The notes: generated from the sequence alone by a model not told the origin. Shown: positions 1-9,045, counted from the first letter of the stretch. The stretch: DNA of 64,000 bases from an uncultured Mitsuokella sp. (GCA_945877355.1 CAMCRT010000001.1:1-64000), one strand, 5' to 3'. Program-made: numbers and translations.

Positions 1-470
1 ACTTCAACGTCTACGGCCCCCAGGAGCAGCACAAGGGCAAGATGGCCTCCATCTTTTACCAGCTCTACAATCAGATAAATGAGACCGGCAAGGCCCGCCT
101 CTTCAAGGGCACGGCCGGCTACGGCGACGGAGAGCAGCGCCGGGACTTTGTCTACGTCAAGGATGTCTGCAAGGTAAACCTCTGGTTCTGGGAGAGCCGG
201 GCCAAGTCCGGCATCTACAATTGCGGCACGGGCCACGCCCACAGCTACAACGAGGCGGCCAAGGCCGTCATCGCCGCCATGGGAAAGGGCGAGATCGCCT
301 ATCGGGAGTTCCCGGAGGTCCTGAAGGGCAAGTACCAGAGCTTCACCGAGTCGGATCCCACCCAACTCCTCGCCGCCGGCTACGACGGAGGCTTCACCCC
401 CATGGAGGAGGCCGTGAAGGAGTACGTGGACTTCCTGAACAAGGGCGGCTACTTCATCTATGGGGAGTGA
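1..470 (+). CDS. hldD: ADP-glyceromanno-heptose 6-epimerase, C-terminal part (5' end outside window)
   Basis: The reading frame is open from the first complete codon (position 3) and ends at a TGA; the N-terminal NAD-binding half lies upstream of the window. Visible are the short-chain dehydrogenase/epimerase motif FNVYGPQE at the start, the RRDFVYVKDV segment, and the C-terminal KYQSFTESD region, all typical of HldD. The family converts ADP-D-glycero-D-manno-heptose to the L-glycero form used for LPS inner core. It overlaps the next gene, gmhB, by 11 bp, so the two heptose-pathway genes are co-transcribed and probably translationally coupled. Because only about 155 residues are visible, another sugar-nucleotide epimerase is possible, but the gmhB neighbour argues for HldD. 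Confidence 0.88.
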   Translation, partial: FNVYGPQEQHKGKMASIFYQLYNQINETGKARLFKGTAGYGDGEQRRDFVYVKDVCKVNLWFWESRAKSGIYNCGTGHAHSYNEAAKAVIAAMGKGEIAYREFPEVLKGKYQSFTESDPTQLLAAGYDGGFTPMEEAVKEYVDFLNKGGYFIYGE

Positions 471-993
471 GGCGGCAAGACCCCGCGCAAAGGCCGTATT
501 CTTCGACCGGGACGGCACGCTGAATCGGGATGTGGACTACCTGCACCGGGTGGAGGACTTCGAGTGGATGCCTGAGGCAAAGGAAGCCATCCGCTACGCA
601 AAGGAGCAGGGATATCTCGCCATCGTCGTGACGAACCAGAGTGGCGTGGCGCGGGGCTACTACCCGGAGGAGGACGTGCGCAGGGTCTACGACTGGATGA
701 ATGGGGAGCTGGCAAAAATCGGCACACAACTCGACGGTCTCTACTACTGCCCCCATCTCCCCGGCGCCCCCATCGCCGCCTACGACCGGAACTGCGACTG
801 CCGCAAACCGAAGACAGGCCTCGTGGACGCTGCTGTCCGGGACCATGCCATTGACCGCAGCGCTTCCTATCTCGTGGGCGACAGCGAAAGGGATATTGTC
901 TGCGCCAAAGCCGCCGGCCTCACCGGCATCCCCTACAAGGGCGGCAGCCTGCTGGACTGCCTGAAACGAGCCTTGGAGGAAAGCAGAGCATAG
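460..993 (+). CDS. gmhB: D-glycero-beta-D-manno-heptose 1,7-bisphosphate 7-phosphatase
   Basis: A 177-residue HAD-superfamily phosphatase, the usual GmhB length. The nucleophile motif FFDRDGTLN supplies Asp16 and Asp18; VVTNQSGVARG is HAD motif II; CRKPKTG carries the motif III Lys; VGDSERDI is the Mg-binding motif IV. The CPH...CDC cluster between motifs II and III matches the structural zinc loop of GmhB. The enzyme removes the C7 phosphate of heptose 1,7-bisphosphate in cytoplasmic ADP-heptose synthesis, directly upstream of the HldD step. The start lies inside hldD (11-bp overlap). A histidinol-phosphatase-type HAD is the alternative, but the LPS context makes GmhB much more likely. Confidence 0.93.
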   Translation: MGSEAARPRAKAVFFDRDGTLNRDVDYLHRVEDFEWMPEAKEAIRYAKEQGYLAIVVTNQSGVARGYYPEEDVRRVYDWMNGELAKIGTQLDGLYYCPHLPGAPIAAYDRNCDCRKPKTGLVDAAVRDHAIDRSASYLVGDSERDIVCAKAAGLTGIPYKGGSLLDCLKRALEESRA

Positions 994-1015
994 CAAGCAG
1001 AAAGGAGGAGATTCC

Positions 1016-2587
1016 ATGGGCATCTATCTGAATCCTGGCCCACAGCGGCTCAAGATGGCGCGGGCCTCGAAGATCTATGTGGACAAGTCCGAGATTATCG
1101 CAGAGCTCAATGAAGTCATCGCCACGGAAAACCGTTTCGTCTGCGTCAGCCGTCCCCGGCGGTTTGGCAAGTCCATGGCCGTTGCCATGATTGGGGCCTA
1201 CTATGACCGCACGGTGGAGGCCTCCAGCTTCGACGGGCTGAAGATAGCAGGGGACTCCTCCTTTCCCGTGCATCAGGGCCAGTATGATGTGCTGCGCATC
1301 AATATGCAGGAATTTCTCAGCCGGGCGAAGAGCATGGAGGAGATGCTGGCGCGACTGACGAAGAAAATCGGCGTGGATTTGAAGCGGGCCTATCCGGATA
1401 CGGAGTTTTTTGATGAAAACAGCCTTTCGGATATGCTGGAGGATGTCTATGGAGAGACAGGGCGGCTCTTCGTGGTGCTCATTGACGAGTGGGACTGCAT
1501 TTTCCGGGAGTACAAGGAGGCCGAGGCGGAGCAGCGGCAGTATCTGGACTTCCTGCGGGATCTCTTGAAGGATAAGGAATACATCGCCCTGGCCTATATG
1601 ACGGGAATCCTGCCCATCAAGAAATACGGCACCCACTCGGCCCTCAATATGTTCACGGAGTACTCCATGGAGAGCCCCGGTAGCTTTGCTCCCTATGTGG
1701 GCTTCACGGAGGAGGAGGTACGTGCGCTCTGCGAGGCGAACGACATGAGCTTCTCCGAGTGCCGGGCTTGGTACGACGGCTACCGGCTCAAGGGCGTTGG
1801 CAGCGTCTACAGCCCCCGCAGCGTCGTCCAGGCCATGATGAGCCATGAGTTCGGCAGCTACTGGACGAAGACGGAGACCTACGAGGCCCTGAAGATCTAC
1901 ATCGATATGAATTTTGATGGGCTCAGCGACACGGTGGCAAGGCTCATGGGCGGCGAGCGCGTCCCCATTGATACCCAGACCTTCCAGAACGATATGACCA
2001 CCTTCCACGGGGCGGATGACGTGCTGACGCTGCTCATCCATCTGGGCTACCTCATGTACGACCAGGATAAAAGTGAGGTCGCCATCCCCAATAACGAGAT
2101 TCTCGGTGAATACGTGACAGCCACGAAGCGCGGCGAAAGGTGGGACCTCGTGCGCAGAGCCCTTGAGGAGTCCGATGCGCTCCTAGGCGCAATCCTCGCA
2201 GGCGACGAGGCCCGCGTCGCAGAGGGCCTGGAGCGGGCCCATCTGGAGACGAGCCACATCAAGTACAACGACGAAAACGCCCTCTCCTGCACCCTGTCCC
2301 TGGCCCTCTACACCGCAAGGAAGCACTACAATGTCATCCGGGAGCTTCCCACAGGCAAAGGCTTCGCCGATCTCGTCTTCCTCCCGCGACCCATGCACGG
2401 CCCTAGGCCTGCCATCCTCGCCGAGCTCAAATGGGACGAAAGCGCAGAGACGGCCATTCGGCAGATAAAGGAAAAGAAATACCTCGAAGCCCTGAAAGAC
2501 TATGCCGGCGAAGTCATCCTCGCAGGCATCTGCTACAACAAAAAGACCCGGGTGCACACCTGCCGGATTGAGAAGGTCATGCTTTGA
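1016..2587 (+). CDS. AAA-ATPase-like / PD-(D/E)XK nuclease-domain protein
   Basis: 523 residues with two recognisable parts. The N-terminal AAA-ATPase-like domain (PF09820 type) has a Walker A-like RPRRFGKS at 46-53 and a Walker B-like VVLIDEWD near 153-160. The C-terminal PDDEXK_9-type domain has GFAD (Asp452) followed by AELKW (Glu470, Lys472), the acidic-acidic-Lys core of PD-(D/E)XK folds. Such proteins are common in multiple copies in gut anaerobes; their role is not established and a mobile or defence-type function is only conjecture. AGGAGG lies 7-8 bases before the ATG. It separates gmhB from the heptosyltransferase gene and has no expected role in LPS synthesis. Translation runs on to a TGA with no sign of decay. 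Confidence 0.87.
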   Translation: MGIYLNPGPQRLKMARASKIYVDKSEIIAELNEVIATENRFVCVSRPRRFGKSMAVAMIGAYYDRTVEASSFDGLKIAGDSSFPVHQGQYDVLRINMQEFLSRAKSMEEMLARLTKKIGVDLKRAYPDTEFFDENSLSDMLEDVYGETGRLFVVLIDEWDCIFREYKEAEAEQRQYLDFLRDLLKDKEYIALAYMTGILPIKKYGTHSALNMFTEYSMESPGSFAPYVGFTEEEVRALCEANDMSFSECRAWYDGYRLKGVGSVYSPRSVVQAMMSHEFGSYWTKTETYEALKIYIDMNFDGLSDTVARLMGGERVPIDTQTFQNDMTTFHGADDVLTLLIHLGYLMYDQDKSEVAIPNNEILGEYVTATKRGERWDLVRRALEESDALLGAILAGDEARVAEGLERAHLETSHIKYNDENALSCTLSLALYTARKHYNVIRELPTGKGFADLVFLPRPMHGPRPAILAELKWDESAETAIRQIKEKKYLEALKDYAGEVILAGICYNKKTRVHTCRIEKVML

Positions 2588-2690
2588 ATTTTGTTTATCG
2601 CATAGTGCACAGGCGTGGTATGATAAAGGTGAAAACAGTATTCCTGCACGAAATCGGAAATGTTGTAAGTTTAGAGGAAAGGGAGACGCT

Positions 2691-3746
2691 TTGAAAACGT
2701 ATCGTAACATCCTCGTCAATGCACTGGTGAACCTCGGCGATGTCGTGCTGACGACGAGCGCCATTGCGCTCCTTCGGCGGGCGTACCCGGAGGCCCGTAT
2801 CACCATGCTTGTGCGGCCTGTGGTGCGGGAGGCGGTGGAGGATAATCCGCTCATCGATGAGGTCATCCTCTTTGACTACAAGCATGGGAAGGGCACCTTT
2901 TCTGCCATGCGCGACATGGTTCGAGAGCTACGGTCCCGTCACTTCGACCTCTCCCTTTCCTTCGACCGGAAGCTCCGACCGGCCCTCCTGGCCTTCCTTG
3001 CCCGCATCCCAGAGCGGGTGGGTCCCAGCCGGGTCTTCTCTCCGAAGCCCAGCCGGGTGACCTGGCTCTACACGAAGACCATCCCCATCACCCACGACCT
3101 GGACAAGACCCTCCAGGCGGAGACGTATCAGGCCATCGTGCGGGGGCTCACGGGCCTTGAGGATCACGCGGTGCCGGTTTTCCCCGCGTCCCTGCCGGAA
3201 AATGAACGGAAGGCGGAGGAGCTCCTCGCAAAGCTTCCGAAGGCGGATAAAATCATCGGCCTCTGCGTCAAGGGGACCTTCCCCCTCAAGACCTGGCCAA
3301 AGGAATACTTTGCCGAGACGGTGCAAAGCCTCGCAAAGGCCCACGATGCCGTATTCTACATCATCGGCGCCCCGGGAGACAGGCCCTACGCCGACGAGGT
3401 CATGGAGGCGATGGGGAAGGATGTCCGCGTGGAAAACTTCTGCGGCGAGACGAGGCTTCGTGACCTTCCGGCGCTTCTCAAGAGAAGCGACCTCTTCCTG
3501 ACGGTGGACACGGGCGCGACCCACATTGCCGCCACCACGGGCATCCCCATGGTGGTGCTCTACGGCTGCACCCCCGTGGCCCGCTGGAAGCCCATCAATG
3601 AACACGCCATCGCCCTCTCCTCAAAGGAGCCCTGCTGCCCCTGCACCTACCGAGCCGAGGAATGCCCCTCAAATCCAAAGCCCAACTGCCTGTATCACAT
3701 CACGCCAAGGGAAGCCCTCGAGGCGGTGGAAAAGCTCCTGCACTAG
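2691..3746 (+). CDS. Glycosyltransferase family 9 (LPS heptosyltransferase-like)
   Basis: 351 residues from a TTG start. I chose TTG because AGGAAAGGGAG sits just upstream and the protein then begins LKTYRNILV; the longer in-frame extension is unlike the family. GT9 hallmarks: NLGDVVLTTSAI near the N terminus (acceptor side), KTWPKEYFAE in the middle, and VDTGATHIAATTGIPMV forming the ADP-heptose binding region. The Cys-rich tail (EPCCPCTY...CPSNPKPNC) is typical of WaaF/WaaC relatives. It would transfer heptose onto lipid A-Kdo or inner-core heptose on the cytoplasmic face of the membrane. Whether it is heptosyltransferase I, II or a later enzyme cannot be told from sequence alone. Confidence 0.88.
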   Translation: MKTYRNILVNALVNLGDVVLTTSAIALLRRAYPEARITMLVRPVVREAVEDNPLIDEVILFDYKHGKGTFSAMRDMVRELRSRHFDLSLSFDRKLRPALLAFLARIPERVGPSRVFSPKPSRVTWLYTKTIPITHDLDKTLQAETYQAIVRGLTGLEDHAVPVFPASLPENERKAEELLAKLPKADKIIGLCVKGTFPLKTWPKEYFAETVQSLAKAHDAVFYIIGAPGDRPYADEVMEAMGKDVRVENFCGETRLRDLPALLKRSDLFLTVDTGATHIAATTGIPMVVLYGCTPVARWKPINEHAIALSSKEPCCPCTYRAEECPSNPKPNCLYHITPREALEAVEKLLH

Positions 3747-3767
3747 GGAGAATAGGAAGGATATGCC

Positions 3768-4571
3768 ATGGAACTGACGGAGAAGGAGCTGGAACATCAG
3801 AAGGACCTGGAGCGGATCAAGAGGCTTCGGCTTATGGACGATGAGATGATGAAATTCTGCTTCGATGGAAATATCCCGGCGGTAGAATTCACGTTGCGGA
3901 TTATCCTTGTCCACCCGGATCTCATCGTCAAGAGCGTCGTCAGCGAGGAAGAGGTGTCGAACCTCTACGGGCGAAGCGTCCGCTTCGACGTGCACGCTGT
4001 GGACAGCACCGGACGCGAGTACGACATCGAAATCCAGCGGGCTGACAAGGGAGCTGGCGCAAAGCGGGCAAGATTCAACAGTGCCTTGCTGGATCTGCAT
4101 GGTTTAAGGCCTGGGCAGGATCATGAAGCCCTTCGGGACAGCTACGTGATCTTCATCACGGAGAATGATGTGCTCGGAAAGGGCTATCCCGTTTATCACA
4201 TTGAGCGCACCATACAGGAAGACGGAGATACCTTTCAGGATGGAAGCCACATCATCTATGTCAATGGGGAGTATGAGGGTGAAGACCCTATTGGTGCCTT
4301 GATGTCCGACTTCCGCCAGTCAGACCCGAAGAAGATGCACGAAGGACCGTTAAAGGAAATCGTGGATTATACGAAGAACACAGAAAAAGGAGTGAGCAGT
4401 ATGTGCAGGGAACTCGAAGAAATGCGTAAAGAAGCCATAGAGAAGGGACGAGAAGAAGGCGCACTTGCAATGCTGAAATCTCTCGTTAAGCGAGGTGCAC
4501 TTCCCATTGCGGATGCTGCCAAAGAACTGGGAGTCAACGAGGAGACTTTTCGGAAGATGGCAATGCTATAA
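3768..4571 (+). CDS. Rpn/PD-(D/E)XK-type recombination-promoting nuclease or transposase-like protein
   Basis: 267 residues of the PDDEXK_2 (PF12784)/Rpn type. The N-terminal half holds the nuclease core: a FDVHAVD strand (Asp), a short turn, then YDIEIQR, giving the D...ExQ signature of this family. The C-terminal part contains the characteristic DYTKNTEKGVSSMCRELEE segment and a charged helix rich in Glu/Lys, ending in a short helix-turn-helix-like stretch (IADAAKELGVNEETFRKM). E. coli Rpn relatives stimulate RecA-independent recombination; here that is family knowledge, not shown. It lies 21 bp after the GT9 gene and looks more A+T-rich than its neighbours, consistent with an insertion into the glycan operon. 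Confidence 0.82.
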   Translation: MELTEKELEHQKDLERIKRLRLMDDEMMKFCFDGNIPAVEFTLRIILVHPDLIVKSVVSEEEVSNLYGRSVRFDVHAVDSTGREYDIEIQRADKGAGAKRARFNSALLDLHGLRPGQDHEALRDSYVIFITENDVLGKGYPVYHIERTIQEDGDTFQDGSHIIYVNGEYEGEDPIGALMSDFRQSDPKKMHEGPLKEIVDYTKNTEKGVSSMCRELEEMRKEAIEKGREEGALAMLKSLVKRGALPIADAAKELGVNEETFRKMAML

Positions 4572-4579
4572 CATAGTGA

Positions 4580-4870
4580 ATGATGCAATGCAAACTCCGC
4601 CAGACAGACCCGACAAAGATACATAAGAGTCCGTTGAAGGACATTGTGAACTATACAAAGAATACGGAAAAGGGAGTGAGCAGCATGTGCAGGGAACTCG
4701 AGGAGATGCGCATAGAAACAGCGGAAAAAGCAGAAAAAAAGGCGCGTGAAGAGGAACGTTTTACCATTATTCGTTCCGTAATGAAGTCACTTAACGTCAC
4801 AGCAGAGAAGGCGATGGACGTAATTGGCATCGACCCATCCCAGAGGGCCCATTATCTTGCCATGCTGTGA
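4580..4870 (+). pseudogene. Truncated duplicate of the Rpn-like protein tail
   Basis: This 96-codon frame begins with a few unrelated residues and then repeats the C-terminal segment of the preceding gene: RQTDPTKIHKSPLKDIV corresponds to RQSDPKKMHEGPLKEIV, followed by the same YTKNTEKGVSSMCRELEEMR block. DNA similarity is evident from about 4597 to 4720 against 4310 to 4435. The end differs (VMKSLNVTAEKAMDVIGID). No nuclease core is present, so this is most likely the remnant of a second family member whose N-terminal part was deleted. There is no good ribosome site before the ATG. A short expressed protein cannot be excluded. Confidence 0.7.
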
Positions 4871-4924
4871 GTATACTCCTTACAAGCCGTGGAAAATTTC
4901 AACTGCAGAGAGGAAAAGGGCTAT

Positions 4925-5872
4925 ATGGTTTCTGTGATTATGCCGGCCTATAATGTGGGGGCGGTGATTGGGCGATCCATTCAGTCGGTATTGGAGCAGG
5001 ACTATCAGGATTTGGAGCTCCTAGTTATCGATGACGGCTCCATGGATGATACGGCCTCTGCTACCCGCGACCTCATGGCAAAGGATGGGCGCATCCGGCT
5101 TCTCCAGCAGGAAAACGGCGGAGTCTCTGCGGCGCGAAATGCCGGCCTTGCGGCGGCGAAGGGGGACTTCATCAGCTTTCTCGATGGGGACGACCTCTGG
5201 GAGAAGGACACGCTCTCTCGCCTCATGGCACGGCAACGGGAAACGGGGACGGACTTCGTCTATGGCAGGACGGAGGAGATCTTTCCGGATGGCCGGCACG
5301 AGCGCATCGGAGGCGATGCGAAGGAAGGCTACGTGGAGGACTTCATCCATCGCGGTGTGGAGCTGCGCCTTCCCTTTCACATCAGCGCGATGCTCGTTCG
5401 GTCGGAGGTCATCCGGCGGGAGGGGCTTCGCTTCCCCTTGGGCGTCCCCATCTCGGAGGACACCTGCTTTTTTATAGAGCTCCTTTGCGTGGCGCGGGCC
5501 ACGGCACTCGATGAGAACGTGAGCCACTACATGCGCCGGGAGGGTAGCGCGACGGATGCCCGTGCCTGGGACCCCGCGGACTGGACCTGGCAGGCGGATA
5601 TCTACGACCTGGTCCGTCCCTTTGTGGAGGCCCATCGACCGGAGGCGGCAGGGGCGCTTGCCTATGTGCAGGCATACCTTCACTATCGCTTTGTCCTTCG
5701 GACGCTACGCCACGGCTTTTTGCAGAAGGCGCAGGAGACCATCGACCGGCGGCGGGAGCGCCTTCGCAGCTTCTCTGAGGGGAAGGGGAAGTGGCGCGAC
5801 CGCATGAAGTGCAAGGCATTCCTTGCCTTTTCAGAGCATCCCCGCATCTTGAAGGCCATCGCATCGCTTTGA
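4925..5872 (+). CDS. Glycosyltransferase family 2
   Basis: 315 residues from the ATG preceded by AGAGAGGAAAAGGG; an upstream in-frame GTG (4889) has no comparable ribosome site. The GT-A fold shows VSVIMPAYNVGAVIGRSIQSV at the N terminus, VIDDGSMDDT (nucleotide-binding Asp pair), and SFLDGDDLW (DxD metal site) at about residues 90-97. The C-terminal third is a charged helical region without membrane segments. It should add a sugar from a nucleotide donor to the growing core or O-chain on the cytoplasmic side. Donor and acceptor cannot be inferred. It follows the Rpn-like remnant and precedes a GT9 gene by 14 bp. Confidence 0.87.
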   Translation: MVSVIMPAYNVGAVIGRSIQSVLEQDYQDLELLVIDDGSMDDTASATRDLMAKDGRIRLLQQENGGVSAARNAGLAAAKGDFISFLDGDDLWEKDTLSRLMARQRETGTDFVYGRTEEIFPDGRHERIGGDAKEGYVEDFIHRGVELRLPFHISAMLVRSEVIRREGLRFPLGVPISEDTCFFIELLCVARATALDENVSHYMRREGSATDARAWDPADWTWQADIYDLVRPFVEAHRPEAAGALAYVQAYLHYRFVLRTLRHGFLQKAQETIDRRRERLRSFSEGKGKWRDRMKCKAFLAFSEHPRILKAIASL

Positions 5873-5886
5873 GAAAGGATTCGGAT

Positions 5887-6891
5887 ATGAACATCATGGT
5901 AGTAAAGCAGGGCGGTATCGGCGACGTGCTTCTCGTCACGCCGGTCCTGAAATGGCTCAAGGAGCACTATGCTCCCTGCCATCTCACGCTCATGGTGTTC
6001 CCCAATGCGGTGGATCTCGTGGAGGGACTTCCCTTCGTGGATGAGGTCTTTTCCTACGACAAGAAGAAGCAGGGGTTCCTCCCGCTCTGGCGGAAATTTC
6101 GCGGGAAGGACATGGCCCTTTTCTTCGACCTCTCCTATCGCCCGGCCCTGGCGGCGGCCTTCGCCCGGGTCCCCATCCGCATGGGCCTTCGTCACAAGCG
6201 GGGCTTTTGGCTGACCCATCCGATAGAGTGGCGGGAGTCCATGGACTCCACCTACGAGCCCTATGTCTTCGGGGAAATGCTGGAGGAATCCCTAGGCCTC
6301 TCCATTCCGCGGGAGGCTCTTTCCACCCTCTATGTGTCCCCTGCCATTGATGGGGCGGCAAAAAACCTTCGGGAAAAGCTTCGCGGGGCAGGCCTCACGG
6401 AGGGAGAGAGCTATTTCGCCTCCTCTCCAGTGACAGCCTTCTTCCTGAAAAATTGGCCCATCGACCGATGGGAAGCCCTGTACCAGCGCCTTTATGAGAC
6501 CTATGGCATCAAGACGGCCGTCTTTGGCACGGGAGAGCATCCTGCCCTCTCTGGAGAGGGCATCCTCGACCTATGGGGAAAACTCACCCTGCGGGAGGTG
6601 GGGGCCCTCATCAAGGGGGCACGGCTCCTCGTCAATGGGGACAGCATGCCCATCCATCTCGCCGCCGCCACAGGGACGCCCTGCATCATCCTGCAGGGCT
6701 TCAGCGACCCGGAGAGATGGCGGCCCCGAAGGGATGCGGTAAATGTCCGGGCAGGTCTGCCCTGCAGCCCCTGTGACGGCTACCATGGCACCACTTGTCA
6801 GTATCCTCGCTGCATGGATGCAATTTCCGTGGAGCAGGCTGCAGCTGCCTGCTCCAAGATGCTTTCCGCTACGGAAGGGAGAGGAAAATGA
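5887..6891 (+). CDS. Glycosyltransferase family 9
   Basis: 334 residues. The start at MNIMVVKQGG is preferred because the GT9 fold begins there (VVKQGGIGDVLLVTPVLKWL), with GAGAAAGGAT upstream. The ADP-heptose-binding half carries KNWPIDRWEALYQRL and VNGDSMPIHLAAATGTPCI; note Asn-Gly-Asp-Ser where many family members have GxDTG. The tail is Cys-rich (LPCSPCDGYHGTTC). A WaaF/WaaQ-type heptosyltransferase is the best description; the exact linkage is unknown. Its TGA overlaps the ATG of the next GT9 gene (ATGA), indicating coupled translation. Confidence 0.86.
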   Translation: MNIMVVKQGGIGDVLLVTPVLKWLKEHYAPCHLTLMVFPNAVDLVEGLPFVDEVFSYDKKKQGFLPLWRKFRGKDMALFFDLSYRPALAAAFARVPIRMGLRHKRGFWLTHPIEWRESMDSTYEPYVFGEMLEESLGLSIPREALSTLYVSPAIDGAAKNLREKLRGAGLTEGESYFASSPVTAFFLKNWPIDRWEALYQRLYETYGIKTAVFGTGEHPALSGEGILDLWGKLTLREVGALIKGARLLVNGDSMPIHLAAATGTPCIILQGFSDPERWRPRRDAVNVRAGLPCSPCDGYHGTTCQYPRCMDAISVEQAAAACSKMLSATEGRGK

Positions 6892-8051
6892 ATCGCTACT
6901 TGGAATATGTCTACCTTGCCCTGGCACGGCAGAAGGCAAAACGGATACGCAGGGCAGAAGGGGATGGCATCCTCATCATCTGCCGCCATCCTCTGGGGGA
7001 CACGGTGACGGAGCTCCCCCTTATCCGAGGCCTGAAGGAGACCTTTCCCCATCGGAGGCTTGTGGTGGTCTGTAGCAAGCTGAATTACAATATGCTGGAG
7101 GCTTCTCCTTGCATCGACAAGCTTTTCCTATACGATGATCGGGCGGAGAAGCACTACTTCAAAGCGAATCTGAAACGCACCTTCGCTTTTGCCAAGGAGC
7201 ATCTGTGGCAGGAGGGCATCACCCTCGCCATTGCCCCCTCCACCTGCATGCCTGCCCTTATCGATGCCCAGCTCGCCCTGTTTTCGGGAGCAGCGGAGCG
7301 CATCACCTACCCGGAAGAGCTTAATGAGGGACTCCATCGCGAATACATGGGCAGCTATGATGCCTGCTTTACAAAGGTGCTCCCGGATCCCGGCCTCATC
7401 CACGAGGTGGAGGCAAATCTCGCCATCTTGAAAACTCTCGGAGGTGACGCGTCGAATAAGGAAGTGCCCCTCTGGATCACGGAGGAGGATAGGGCGCGGG
7501 CCGAGGAACTCTTCCAGGAGCTGCCGAAGGGGGATGTCCGCTACATTGCGGTCAATATGAGCACGAGCATTCGCTCCAAGGACTGGCCGGTGGAGCGGTA
7601 TATTTCCGTATGCAAAAGGCTGCAGGAGCGGTACAAGGTGGCCTACCTTCTCATCGGGGCAGGCGACACGGCAGCGGCCTACGCCAAGACCTTTCTGGAG
7701 AGCATCCCCGCGGCCAATTTTGTGAATCGGACGACCGTGCGGGAGCTCATCGCGGTTTTGATAAAATGTGATTTTTATCTTGGCGGCGACACGGGCCCCA
7801 TGCACATGGCGGCAGCCTATGGCTTGCGGGGCGTCACCATCTACAAGGTGGCCGGCGATATCCAAAGCAGGCCGGAGGATGGGACAACCCGCCTCTATCC
7901 CTGGGGAAGGCGCATTGCCTTCCTGCAGCCGGAGCATGCCCTGCCTGGCTGCGAAAAGGGCTGCTTTTATGATGAGCCCCACTGCATCCTGCAGGTATCG
8001 GAGGATGCCTTCTTTGAGGCGATGTGCAAGCAGCTGGAGGACTCGCAATGA
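6888..8051 (+). CDS. Glycosyltransferase family 9
   Basis: 387 residues starting at the ATG inside the ATGA overlap with the previous gene; GGGAGAGG lies just upstream. The GT9 fold is recognised from ILIICRHPLGDTVTELPLIRGL near residue 27, SKDWPVERYISVCKRL in the middle, and GGDTGPMHMAAAYGLRGV near residue 300 (acidic loop of the donor site). It is longer than the two other GT9 proteins, with about 25 extra residues before the first strand, and has a Cys-containing tail (GCEKGCFYDEPHC). It should transfer heptose or a related sugar to the LPS core. Its stop overlaps the next gene by ATGA again. Confidence 0.85.
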   Translation: MNRYLEYVYLALARQKAKRIRRAEGDGILIICRHPLGDTVTELPLIRGLKETFPHRRLVVVCSKLNYNMLEASPCIDKLFLYDDRAEKHYFKANLKRTFAFAKEHLWQEGITLAIAPSTCMPALIDAQLALFSGAAERITYPEELNEGLHREYMGSYDACFTKVLPDPGLIHEVEANLAILKTLGGDASNKEVPLWITEEDRARAEELFQELPKGDVRYIAVNMSTSIRSKDWPVERYISVCKRLQERYKVAYLLIGAGDTAAAYAKTFLESIPAANFVNRTTVRELIAVLIKCDFYLGGDTGPMHMAAAYGLRGVTIYKVAGDIQSRPEDGTTRLYPWGRRIAFLQPEHALPGCEKGCFYDEPHCILQVSEDAFFEAMCKQLEDSQ

Positions 8052-9016
8052 AAAAGCTTCCCCTTGTATCCGTTATCGTACCCGTATATCGTGTGGAGAA
8101 GTATCTCGATCAATGTGTTTCTTCCATTGTATCCCAGACCTATTCCAATCTCGAAATTATTCTCATTGATGATGGATCTCCCGATGCCTGCGGGAAGATC
8201 TGCGATGCTTGGGCCGACAGGGACGAGCGGATACAGGTCATTCATCAGGAAAATAGAGGACAGAGTGCTGCGCGAAATGTAGGCCTTGATGTGGCAACGG
8301 GAGGGTATATTTCCTTTGTGGACAGTGATGACTGGATTGCCGCAGACTATATTTTGCATATGGTACAGGAGTGCAGGGATGGCTTTGCACAAATATGTAT
8401 CTGCGACCATTCCATTACGGGCGATATGCATTTGGATGTCCATGGGGGGGAGACGTATATACAATCTAGAGAAGAATTCACTTCGGGGAAGGAGCTCCTG
8501 CATGGTCATCCAGAATTTCTCTTTGCTGGCAGGGTTATTGGCGCCTTGTATGCAAAGGCTCTGATAGAGGGGGATGGAATCCGGTTTCCAGTCGGAAGGA
8601 TTCATGAGGATGTATTCGTGCTTTTTCAGTTGCTTTATCCTGCACAGGGAATCATCTTCCTGCCTGAGCAGCTATACTATTACAGGCAGCAACTCGAGAG
8701 CACGACTCATACCCTCGGGGCAAAGAGCATGATAGACCGGACGGAGCTGCAAATCTTTCGTATGGACTATATGTGGGATAAGGAAGTGGAGTTTTATCAT
8801 CGGGTGGAGCTGGCGGCCTATCAATTTTATTTTGGAATCTCCAAGAGGCAGGATAAAGTGTCGCAGGATTGTGGGGAAAGATTGTATGCTTACCTTGTGA
8901 CGCACTCGAAGGGACTCTTGTCAAATCCCTATGCGTCCCACGTGGAGAAACGGCGATATTTTCTTCGTTTTGTATTGCGCCCGTTTCTCCGCCGAATGAA
9001 AGAAAAATTCCTTTAA
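8048..9016 (+). CDS. Glycosyltransferase family 2
   Basis: 322 residues. The ATG at 8048 overlaps the previous stop (ATGA), so translation is probably coupled. GT-A motifs: PLVSVIVPVYRVEKYLDQCV, ILIDDGSPDACG (donor-binding Asp) and SFVDSDDWI (DxD metal site) near residue 94; a family-typical RIHEDVFVLF motif follows near 190. The second half, with several Tyr/His-rich helices, is shared with capsule and LPS GT2 enzymes. Base composition is visibly more A+T-rich than the GT9 genes before it, suggesting separate acquisition. Donor and acceptor sugars cannot be named. Confidence 0.86.
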   Translation: MKKLPLVSVIVPVYRVEKYLDQCVSSIVSQTYSNLEIILIDDGSPDACGKICDAWADRDERIQVIHQENRGQSAARNVGLDVATGGYISFVDSDDWIAADYILHMVQECRDGFAQICICDHSITGDMHLDVHGGETYIQSREEFTSGKELLHGHPEFLFAGRVIGALYAKALIEGDGIRFPVGRIHEDVFVLFQLLYPAQGIIFLPEQLYYYRQQLESTTHTLGAKSMIDRTELQIFRMDYMWDKEVEFYHRVELAAYQFYFGISKRQDKVSQDCGERLYAYLVTHSKGLLSNPYASHVEKRRYFLRFVLRPFLRRMKEKFL

Positions 9017-9045
9017 AACGGGAATACCATCTGAAAGGAGGCTTT

